A DNA stretch of 64,000 bases, taken from NCBI GenBank assembly GCA_023525975.1, contig CM042034.1, positions 28,787,779 through 28,851,778 on the forward strand, written 5' to 3'. This stretch comes from Smallanthus sonchifolius. Taxonomy: Eukaryota > Streptophyta > Magnoliopsida > Asterales > Asteraceae. This document shows, piece after piece, positions 46,703 to 55,714 of the stretch (positions are counted from its first letter, which is position 1; each line of letters opens with the position of its first letter). A model generated the notes under the pieces. The model was given only the letters and a program-made list of their open reading frames with translations, was not told where the DNA came from and ran no database searches. The position numbers and the translations under genes are program-made.

Positions 46703-48503
46703 GTTAACTCTCAAAATTATACCTCGGTAACAGAATATTCGCAGCCGTTAAAACCCGACACACGAAAGATGAACAGAAATACTGGGAAATTGTGGTCGTC
46801 TGATCATCGATCTCCAAAGTTATAGTTATAGTGAATTGATTCAAGATGGGACTTGTGTTTTATTGCCTAGTTTGTGACTTATTTGTTTTAAAATGTCATC
46901 TCATTTGATTAAGCTTTTGTTAATGTGATCAATTGATCAAATTATAATTCAAAACTAAATACTTAGAAATAGAAGTATTTTAATGTAAAAGCTAATATAT
47001 TAAGTGATGCTTAAAAGGCTTTAGGGAAACAACGTTGGATCTAAGAATTGTTATGGGTTGTTTAACTTTGTCAAATAATAGCCTAAATCTTCTTTTAAAA
47101 GTGCTACCTAGGGATGTCAATTGATCGGGTATGTGATGAATTTTGGAAATTTTAGTGTCGTGTTCATTTACAAAATAATGTTCTATACCTGTCGGGTACA
47201 AGTTACTCATTACTCACCGGGTTTGTGAGTATCGGGTGAACCTATTTATGATCTTATAGGGGTGTCAATTGTGTCGGGTTGATGGGTTAAAGATTGGCGG
47301 GTTGAACATGACATATTTATTCGTGTCATGTTTAGGTCGTGTTTCGGGCCAACCCGCTTAATTTATATTTGTGAATATGAGTAATACTTTGTAACTTAAT
47401 AAAATTAAACAATCAATTGCTTAGGCTTAAATGAAACGTTTTTGAAATTGGTGTCCTTAAATAGGTTAATAGGTTAACCAATTACTAAACGGGTTGTGTT
47501 TGACTGAACCTATTTATTAAACATGTCGTGTGTGGGTTGATTTGTTTAACAAAACAAGTAATATTAGTCGACCCAATACTTGTTTATTTCCATGTCGTGT
47601 TTCCGGTCGTGTTAGAAATCGCCACCCCGATCACCTATTAAATGAGATGTCCATTACTCGAAATCACATCTTAAACTCACCATAAAAACCTAATTCAAAT
47701 ATCAATCACTCTTCTACCAACTCTATAATTTAAGTTCTATTAACTTAAACATAATATTTATTATATTTTTTAAGACTAGATATCTATATTAGATATGTAT
47801 TTTGAAGTTTTAGAGCAAAAAAGTTGAGTGCAAGTGCTGGACAAGGGCCTTGACATATAGGCAAACACATGAGACAACTGTTTGGGACAACCACATGTTA
47901 TAAATCACATTTTTATAAATCTTGTTATGATTTTTAGTTCATGTACTTTAATCTCTCTAATTTTCACAGCATATTCATGTTGTTGGTTGCGCCTTGATCT
48001 TGAACAATTGATGATGAAATGATCCTTGTATAACCACCACGTTGATTTGCATGTTGATTGTGACATAATGGCTTCTTGATCTAATCACTTAGTAGTTTGT
48101 TGTTGTTGATAATGCACACTTGATAAACTGAAGTGTTTAGGGACATGTATTTGATATATAACCATGTTTGCATACAATTATACAAGTTAATTATTTTTGT
48201 CATTATAAAAACAAGGGACTAATCATTTTCAAAGCATTGTTATCCGAACAATAACTATTAATTTGTCATTAGAAAATAAATATGATGTGCCAGTGTGGAA
48301 ATGTGGAACCACGCCCTTTAAAAGTGAAGAAACATGGAAAAGCTATGAAAAATGATGTAACACTGATGTGAGATTGTGGAGGGGTGTGGAATGTGAAATT
48401 GTACTCTTTTACTTTAGGGTACTTGTAATACTTTTGGGTTCAAATGAGATGAAAAATTGAATTGCGCATAGGATACTTGTAGGCCATGCAACGTTGAAGG
48501 TGG
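46703..48503. other. ADCS 3' flank with possible hAT-like repeats
   Basis: The 3'UTR follows the TAG, but I could not fix a poly-A signal. At about 47258-47627 a segment begins AGGGGTGTCAATTGTGTCGGG and ends GCCACCCCG, with GTCGGGT/ACCCGC-type words inside, suggestive of a hAT-like MITE with weak ends. A similar start (TAGGGATGTCAATTG) is at about 47110. No gene is supported. Confidence 0.4.
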
Positions 48504-48793
48504 AACAATGGGTTTGTTGCGGGCCATGCAGCGTTGAAGGCGGAAGCAGACAAAGTTAGTAAACACGAGAAAGCTTGTTTAGATAATCAACACGTGTTTA
48601 TTACTTTTGCTTTTGATACATTTGGTTTCCTAGCCCCAGAGGCTGTGGAATTACTGAACATGGTTCAGCGGGTCATAAATGGTAATTTTCAGGCCCTAAA
48701 ACCCAAAACTTTGTTTATAGTAGGATTGGATTTGCTATTCAAAAGGGAGTTACGATGCAGCTTGTTGCTCGTTTACTTGCAACTTTATTGTAA
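48504..48793 (+). pseudogene. C-terminal fragment of a repeated plant ORF
   Basis: The frame reads NGFVAGHAALKAEADKVSKH, then ...KHEKACLDNQHVFITFAFDTFGFLAPEAVELLNMVQRV. A one-base shift near 48715 moves it to a second frame reading RIGFAIQKGVTMQLVARLLATLL and a stop at 48791. This block with HEKAC, FAFDTFGF and FAIQKGV is familiar to me from repeated plant ORFs of uncertain, possibly retroelement, origin; I do not assign a function. A short duplication of GGCCATGCA.CGTTGAAGG lies at the left edge (48482-48540). Confidence 0.55.
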
Positions 48794-50025
48794 TTATCCT
48801 TCTTTTGAAATGACACTTGTAGGTAAAAAAATAAAATAAAAAAAGAAGCTCCCCTTCCAAATCTCTAATAAAAGTGAAATAAGTTCCTAAAATAGTCAAA
48901 TTTATGATTTCTCTAAGAAGAAGGGTGTATTTAACATTATGTGGATTTCTTCTAAAATATAAACTTTAGACTCAGATTAAAAAGAATTGAATGTACATTC
49001 TTTTATTATTTTTATGAGAAGTTTCTTAATTAAATAAAAGCTAAATAGAAATCAAATCAAATTTAGTTATATTTTTTTGTACTTTCTTCAATAAAACTTT
49101 ATATTATATTTTAGTCTAATATATAAATATTATTGCAAAAAGTTTTCACATGAATTAACACGTGAATATGCATTATTATAGGTTCGTTTGTATTGGAATA
49201 AAAGAGGACGGACTCACATTATGGCAAAAGTTAAGCATAGTGGTAGATATCTGTCCCTTTGCGGTACAACCTCCGGCCGTACCATATGTCTAGCTTCTTC
49301 TTCTTCTTCTTCTTCTTTTTTTTTTTATCATTTCTTTATAAATAATTACTCGTATTTAACATATTTGTATTCGATTTAAAGCTAATAATATGTTAAGAAT
49401 AGCGAGAATCGTATATCCTTGTACATAGTCTAAAAACATAATTAGAAGAAGTAATGGAGAGAGAGAGAAGTGGTTACAAATACGTCTTGTACAAATTGAT
49501 GACGCAATTCTTACGGTTTCAACATATTATTGGTTTTGAAAAGAATGCTTTGTAATAGCTGAAGCTAACCGTGCCAAGATATTGTCCGTTTTGCCCCGAT
49601 GGGTTGCCCATCCAGGAACTCACGGTTTTATTTTCACCTGATGTGTTGCTCGCCTAAACAAAACGCGTCTTGGTAGATAAGGTATCCACCTCATTATAAG
49701 AAACGCTTCGTTCTTCCCCTCGATCGATGTATCACCTACATAGTTTCATTTAAGATAAATTTATTGATATCACTGAATTCATATCAAATATATAATTTTC
49801 TTACAAGAATAATATGTGAATGTAATGGATGGTATTCTTAATTTTGTATAGGTTCCTAGTCACGGGAGATTCAACCCACAAGGAGGGGGTGCTACACCAC
49901 TCAACTTTAATGCATTAGTAGATTTTTATTTTTATTTTTTAATGAATTATATTATATTATACTAGTCCCTTATTTAGCAACTGCCTTTTATAATCGATCC
50001 AAAAACTAAGTTAAAAACCCACTAA
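48794..50025. other. AT-rich intergenic, no gene seen
   Basis: This holds a CTT microsatellite (about 49290-49320) and nothing else I can support. The Helitron-like element begins after the A at 50025. Confidence 0.5.
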
Positions 50026-50326
50026 TCTATACTATATAATAAATAAAGGTTTTTTAGTGTCACTTGTCGCCTCCATATTTATTCTCACCATTTTTTTCCC
50101 GCCCCTCTCTCTTATTTAATGTATTTCCATCTTTTAATAATAATATATTTTTAAATAATATACTAATTATATTAATAAAACATATTTATTTTTAATTATC
50201 TTTTATTATAAGAAATTTTGAAATTTAATTATGTAACTTTTATTTCAATCAAATAGTAGTGAAAGTTAAATTATATTTTTAAAACCCAATTATATATTAA
50301 TTTTTACATATTTTGAGTTTGTTTCT

Positions 50327-50842
50327 TGTAGAGTCATATCTTATGTATAAGCTGTTGTCATTTATTGTATGTTTAAACAGTTTTAGACTAGTTTACTTTC
50401 TGTCATTTCATTAAATGTAATTTCAGTTTTATGTAATTTACTGTTTTATTTCTAAGTCTGGGTCATCGAAACTACTTAGTTTCGATTGAGTGTGTTCGTA
50501 TATCACTTGTAAATGGTCAATCGAAACTAGTAGTTTCGATTGAACATAGTTTCGATACATGTCACTACTATAAATAGCCTAGTTTGAGAATGTTTAGGGT
50601 GTGAGTAGCGGCTGTAACCCTGAACCTTCTCTTTCACATTGTTCTTGAATCAATACACTTTGCAGTTGTTTTTACACTGTGCTCTTACATTTTCATATCA
50701 TTTTGTGTTGATTCATTGTGAGGTTAGCCTGTTATCTTCACCGATCCTGTCTCTACCATCTGTTTCACCACCATACACAATGTTTCCGCCTGTGTGTGTG
50801 TATTCGATCAAATCAGTGATTTCAAGTAAATCTGGACCTACA
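50327..50842 (+). repeat. copia-like 5' LTR
   Basis: This 516-bp repeat lacks about 44 bp present in the 3' LTR (the hairpin-rich part after GTGTGTTC) and is otherwise almost identical. CTATAAATAGCC (about 50569-50580) is a good TATA box, placing transcription start around 50600. Palindromic ATCGAAACTAGTAGTTTCGAT words lie upstream of it. Confidence 0.88.
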
Positions 50843-51306
50843 ATTGGTATCAGAGCTTTATGCTCTAGTGTTTTTGAGTGTTATCAGGTTTATTGATCGA
50901 TTCTAGGTGTTTACTGAGAGTATTCGAAGCTTATTTTTGGGTTTTTGCACATCTATTCTCGGAAGTACTGTTTTATTGATTGACGGCTACTGTTTCATCG
51001 ATTTCCAAGGGTTTTTGCTCGTATTTTCAGAATCGGAGGTTGGATTAGTGATCAGGAGTGTTAGACGAAGGTTTTCGCTGGATTGGTTTGTCATTTATGC
51101 ACTATTGATTTCTGGAGCTTATTATCAATGGAGTATTTCTGAGCTTGGAGAAGAAGGCATCGAAACTACTGGGGACAGTTTCTGATTTTTGTTGATCATC
51201 GAAACTTCTTGTCTACGTTTTGTCGGGAGAAGGTACTATCGAAACTAGATTTTTGTCTTATCTCTATAGAAACTGTGGTTATCGAAACTTGCCTGTGAAA
51301 TTTCAG

Positions 51307-51419
51307 TATCGAAACTAGTTGTTTCGATAAAAGTTGTCCTATCGAAACTAGTTGTTTCGATAGAAGTTGTCCTATCGAAACTAGTTGTTTCGATAGAAGT
51401 TGTTCTATCGAAACTAGTT
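51307..51419 (+). repeat. 33-bp hairpin tandem array in the copia-like leader
   Basis: Units start at 51307, 51340, 51373 and 51406 (the last partial). Each contains TATCGAAAC-TAGTT-GTTTCGATA, a 9-bp inverted repeat, then a conserved spacer AGAAGTTGTCC. The array ends 27 bp before the gag ATG. Related palindromes are in both LTRs. Confidence 0.85.
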
Positions 51420-51446
51420 ACTGTTTTAGTTTCGATTTCGAATATT

Positions 51447-53474
51447 ATGGCCACTTCAAGTTCAACAGAACATTCTGAGGGAAATAGACCACCTGCTCAT
51501 GTGTCCACAAGAGAATTTGATGATTGGACTAAGAAGATGAAGCTTTTCTTTCAATTTCACGATTATACTTTGTTGAGTTCTATCACCGATGGTCCACACA
51601 AGCCCATAACTACCACTGCTGATGGTCAACGTCCTAAGTTAGTATCTGAGTATGATGAGAAGGATCTTGCCTTTATTGCCCGAGACAACAAGGCCTACGG
51701 GACTATTGCCATGGCTCTTCCTATGGATATCTTCAACATCTTTGCTGAGTACACAACTGCTAAAGACTTATGGGTTGCATTGAGCACCAGATATGAGGGA
51801 AGTGAGGATGTCAGGGAAAGAAAAAGAGATCTGATTAAGAAACAATATGAGATGTTCAGCAGTGTAAGGGGAGAATCAATGTCTGATTTTATCAACCGTT
51901 TCTCAAGCATTGTATCTAGGTTGAAAGTGATGGGAGTTGAGTACCCTACTCTTGATTTAAACAAGAAACTCCTAGATTCTCTTCCTGAGGAATGGAATAT
52001 GTATCGCATCATGATCAAAAATACTGAGAATCTGAGTGCTCTGTCTCAACAGGAAGTCTATAGCATTCTTGAATCTTATGAAATTGAGATCAAGAAGGGA
52101 GCAGTCACCCCGTTAAATCAGTCTGGAAACACAGCTCTTATTGCTGGATCAAGCTCATCCGGTAGTCCATACTTTCAGACTGATGTCCCTCCTTCAGCTG
52201 CTGCAATTAATTCTACCAGCTCCTCTGCTCCTCAAAAGACTGTCACCATGATTCCTGATGATTATGTCCCAATCATGACTGCTTTCATGTCATGCTATGA
52301 TGCACTGATTTCTGGAAATCTAACACCGGTTAGCTTTCAACCTGATGACTTGGAGCAGATTAATCCTGATGATTTGGAGAAAATGGACATTGATTGGTGC
52401 ATGGCCATGCTGACTTTAAGAGCCAAAAGATTCATCAAAAGGACTGACATAGACAGATTCAAGCAGGGAAAGACAGTTGGGTTTGATATCAAGAAGGTGA
52501 GATGCTACAATTGTGATCAGCTGGGTCACTTTGCCAGAAACTGCAAGGAGCCGTCCTCCAAGGATCAGCAAGAAAAGAAGATTTCCTCTGGAAAACAAGC
52601 TGCCAATCCTCCAAAGACAAACACATCTTCAAGTTCCACAGCTCTTGTGTGTCAAGCTGATGGACACTATCATTGGGGAGAACAAGCCGAGGAAGCTGCT
52701 GATAAAGCCTTGATGGCTGATGTGGAGGACAAGGGCAAGTGTGTCATGATTGAACCTACTGAGGATCTCACTGCTATGCCTGCGGAGGTTATTTCTAAAC
52801 TTTGTAATTCCAGATCTTGCTTAAATGAAATTCAAAAATACAGATTCATCAATCAAGTCTTGATTGATGAACGAGATCACATTAAAGTGATGTATGACTC
52901 TGTTGCCAAAAATGAGAAACTTTACTTAAAGAAAATTCGTGACATATCTGGTGAAAATCGTTCTTTAATTGTGCAACTCAATACTCAAACTATTAACAAT
53001 ACGATTTTAACTGAAATAGTCCAAAAGACAGAAAAAGCCAAATTACAGGTTGACCACATGGATATGGATCAGAAAATTCTGTTTGGAATAATTGATAAAC
53101 AATTTAATAGAAAAGGCATAGAAGGTCTTGGGTATAACTCTCATCCACCTCCAAATTCTAAATCAGGGAGATTTGCTAATATGCCAACTCCACATGTTTC
53201 CACTCCTTTTGTTTGCACATTATCTCCTTATGATTATATTACGTCCTCTGATTCTGACAGTTTTGTTTCTTGTGCAGAATTAAATTGTGTAAATTCCAAA
53301 AATGATTGTGATGAGAGTACCAATGATAGAACTATTTTAAAAGAACTTGAGTCGGATGAATGTAATAATATGTCCGTGTCAAAACCAAATATTTGTGAAC
53401 ACGTTAAAAACTTGTATTTTGATTCTATGCCTGCTGAGCATACGGGTTTGGGATGTGATGTTTCTAAATTTTAA
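51447..53474 (+). CDS. copia-type Gag with zinc knuckle (675 codons)
   Basis: The ATG at 51447 starts a copia Gag. FDDWTKKMKLFFQFHDY and the following LWVALSTRYEGSEDVRERK, SDFINRFSSIVSRL and LLDSLPEEWNMY blocks match the UBN2/Retrotran_gag-type capsid fold (about residues 20-200). A CCHC knuckle CYNCDQLGHFARNC is at about residues 353-366, followed by a Lys/Ser-rich stretch. The rest (about 440-675) has a coiled coil (LNEIQKYRF to about 545) and a Ser/Asn/Asp-rich tail. The stop TAA at 53472 lies in a frame that otherwise continues to 54014, so the ancestral ORF was about 855 codons. Gag would form the particle and package RNA. It is intact enough to be tested as a product. Confidence 0.85.
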   Translation: MATSSSTEHSEGNRPPAHVSTREFDDWTKKMKLFFQFHDYTLLSSITDGPHKPITTTADGQRPKLVSEYDEKDLAFIARDNKAYGTIAMALPMDIFNIFAEYTTAKDLWVALSTRYEGSEDVRERKRDLIKKQYEMFSSVRGESMSDFINRFSSIVSRLKVMGVEYPTLDLNKKLLDSLPEEWNMYRIMIKNTENLSALSQQEVYSILESYEIEIKKGAVTPLNQSGNTALIAGSSSSGSPYFQTDVPPSAAAINSTSSSAPQKTVTMIPDDYVPIMTAFMSCYDALISGNLTPVSFQPDDLEQINPDDLEKMDIDWCMAMLTLRAKRFIKRTDIDRFKQGKTVGFDIKKVRCYNCDQLGHFARNCKEPSSKDQQEKKISSGKQAANPPKTNTSSSSTALVCQADGHYHWGEQAEEAADKALMADVEDKGKCVMIEPTEDLTAMPAEVISKLCNSRSCLNEIQKYRFINQVLIDERDHIKVMYDSVAKNEKLYLKKIRDISGENRSLIVQLNTQTINNTILTEIVQKTEKAKLQVDHMDMDQKILFGIIDKQFNRKGIEGLGYNSHPPPNSKSGRFANMPTPHVSTPFVCTLSPYDYITSSDSDSFVSCAELNCVNSKNDCDESTNDRTILKELESDECNNMSVSKPNICEHVKNLYFDSMPAEHTGLGCDVSKF

Positions 53475-54014
53475 AATGCTTTGCCTTTTGTTCCTAAATC
53501 TTTGAATGTTATGCCATGTGTTACCAAGTTTAAAAGTGCAGGAATTATTGTGAATGATGTACCACGTGAAACCATGAGCAACATGGACTTTTTCAGATTA
53601 AAGGAAGCACATCGTCTTCAAGACAAAGTTATTGATGAGAGAACCGTCTCATGTTCAGATTCCTCAACATCACAATCATCTTCATCTTGTGATGACTATT
53701 ATCAGGCTAAGATATCTTGTGAAAACGTTTGTTTTAGTTGTGGTGCCTCAAATCATGTTTCAAAAAGATGTAAATTGACAACCGCAAATTTTAATGAAGA
53801 ATCGCCTTCCAAAAGTTCATTAAATTCATATGTGTTGCCTAAGTCTTCTCACAGTAGGAAATCTAGGCGTAAAAGAATTAAAAATGCTAAAAATTATTTA
53901 AAACGAACTTGGAAAATTAAAAATAATGTTCTATTTGATGACCATGCTTCATCAAAGGATGGTTGTAATTCTGATTCCAATGAGAGGTCATATCCTGACA
54001 CTAAAATCTCTTGA
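53475..54014 (+). pseudogene. continuation of the Gag frame with a second zinc knuckle
   Basis: This is in the same frame as the Gag ORF, separated by a single TAA. It contains a second CCHC motif CFSCGASNHVSKRC (about 53731-53772) and a basic Lys/Arg-rich end (SRKSRRKRIKNAKNYLKRTW). The second knuckle is of the kind found just ahead of the protease in some copia Gag-Pol proteins. It has no usable start of its own. Confidence 0.7.
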
Positions 54015-54099
54015 TTGAAACAATTTTGGTCAAATCGTATAAATGGTTCGTTGTGTATAGGGTCAATCAAGAAGAACCGACGATAACATCTGACATGTA

Positions 54100-54384
54100 G
54101 ATAGTGGATGTTCAAGACATATGACTGGGCACTTTAACTTGCTGTAAGATTATCATCAAATTGATGGCAGTGCAGTAATAGAGTGTGAGGGCAAGGAAGA
54201 CATCACTATCTTTGAACCTATGGAGCTGTTGAAATTTAAGCCTGAAGATCTGGAGATACTATTCCAGAATCACATTCAGGCATACAGTGATGAAGATGAA
54301 GCTGATGCCAAGGCCTACCAACGGGTTGTATCTCTCCATGTTAAACCTTTTATACCGAGGACAACTGAAGGACCAACTGCTTGA
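54100..54384 (+). pseudogene. copia protease stub joined to an acidic C-terminal tail
   Basis: The frame begins DSGCSRHMTGH (catalytic Asp of the copia protease) and stops at a TAA (54145). It then stays open as an acidic stretch with EPMELLKFKPEDLEILFQ and DEDEADAKAY to a TGA at 54382. Everything between protease and tail (integrase, reverse transcriptase, RNase H) is missing. The LLKFKPEDLEILF word faintly recalls VLQLPDSDLRRMM near the end of the 990-codon ORF, suggesting the tail is the end of a similar 3' ORF; this is inference. Confidence 0.55.
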
Positions 54385-54425
54385 TGAAGAGCTGAAGACA
54401 GTAATGCAACAACTTAGGGGGAGAT

Positions 54426-54985
54426 TGTAGAGTCATATCTTATGTATAAGCTGTTGTCATTTATTGTATGTTTAAACAGTTTTAGACTAGTTTACTTTCT
54501 GTCATTTCATTAAATGTAATTTCAGTTTTCTGTAATTTACTGTTTTATTTCTAAGTCTGGGCCATCGAAACTACTTAGTTTCGATTGAGTGTGTTCAATC
54601 GAAACTAGTAGTTTCGATAGATGGTAGTTTCGACAGTTGTGTAACACTTGTAAATGGTCAATCGAAACTAGTAGTTTCGATTGAACATAGTTTCGATACC
54701 TGTCACTACTATAAATAGCCTAGTTTGAGAATGTTTAGGGTGTGAGTAGCGGCTGTAACCCTGAACCTTCTCTTTCACATTGTTCTTGAATCAATACACT
54801 TTGTAGTTGTTTTTACACTGTGTTCTTACATTTTCATATCATTTTGTGTTGATTCATTGTGAGGTTAGCCTGTTATCTTCACCGATCCTGTCTCTACCAT
54901 CTGTTTCACCACCATACACACTGTTTCCGCCTGTGTGTGTGTGTATTCGATCAAATCAGTGATTTCAAGTAAATCTGGACCTACA
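54426..54985 (+). repeat. copia-like 3' LTR
   Basis: 560 bp, the fuller version of the LTR. It includes an extra hairpin-rich segment (about 54597-54640) with ATCGAAACTAGTAGTTTCGAT and TAGTTTCGACAGTTG that the 5' LTR lacks. Confidence 0.88.
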
Positions 54986-55102
54986 TTTCTATTCTTAGTA
55001 TATGTAATGTATTTTTACACATGTAAATTGTATACATAAATATTTAAAAAATTTATATATTGATGTTTTTCACCCCGTGTATAGACACAGGATCTAAACT
55101 AG

Positions 55103-55109
55103 TTCTTTA

Positions 55110-55142
<33 letters not shown>

Positions 55143-55714
55143 GTTTTTTACTATTTGAAAACTTTACCCGTCTTAGCAATTCCTTTCTTCGGTTCTTCAA
55201 CTACTAGAAGACTTCGCCACTATACATACAACACAGGTACACATACATTTTATGTTCTTTGTGTATTCACAGTTGTCATATCAAAAAACGCAACATGTGT
55301 CTTTTACCTTTTTCATTAATCTTGATTGTTTTTAATTCTTCATATTTTGCTTACAAGTTGTTATGAAAGTGGATCTCAAATCAAACCCAAATAAGGCCAT
55401 TCTCAAGCCTCAAAGTTACTGTACCATACCCCTGAATAGTACATGGCCTATCATCACCTAGCTTGATTGTTCCAAGACTTTCATTCTTAAAATCTTTAAA
55501 ATACTCTATCCTCACGAATGTTATTAAGTTTACCTCACGAATGCCTGCACCCCAATCCGAGTAGCCCCGCTCCCAAGCCAAGATACGTCAAGCAACGCTT
55601 ACCTGCAAAACAATCTAACGCACACACAAAGTCAGCTACGCTGAATGAGTTCTAATAGTTTAGTTTAATTAAAAGCCAACTTGTCATAAAGGTTATTTAA
55701 AGTTTACTCAGGAC
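55103..55714. other. intergenic; AT microsatellite and start of a possible LTR
   Basis: Contains an (AT)n tract at about 55108-55143. From about 55400, words such as TTACCTG, AAAGTCAGCTACGCTGAATGAGTTCTA resemble the gypsy LTR (24890-24930), so 55400-55714 and 58643-60765 may be one old minus-strand LTR split by the solo LTR. This is weak inference. Confidence 0.35.

Larger units (their letters stand above)
50327..54985 (+). mobile_element. non-autonomous Ty1/copia-like element, gag without pol
   Basis: The element has LTRs at 50327-50842 and 54426-54985 (TGTAGAGTC...CCTACA) and a perfect 5-bp duplication TTTCT (50322-50326 and 54986-54990). It has a tRNA-iMet primer site TGGTATCAGAGC (50845-50856) and a purine tract TTAGGGGGAGA (54415-54424) just before the 3' LTR. 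Between them are a gag ORF, a protease stub and a short acidic tail, but no integrase, reverse transcriptase or RNase H. It must have been mobilised in trans. It lies inside a Helitron-like element. Confidence 0.88.
50026..55102. mobile_element. Helitron-like element split by a copia-like insertion
   Basis: The left part (50026-50326) begins TCTATACTATATAATAAA. The right part (54991-55102) ends in a hairpin-like CCCGTGT..CACAGG and CTAG, followed by T. Both parts match the intact Helitron-like copy at 13512-13914 in order. The gap between them is the LTR element 50327-54985 plus its 5-bp duplication. Without it the Helitron would be about 415 bp. It sits between A (50025) and T (55103). Confidence 0.75.
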
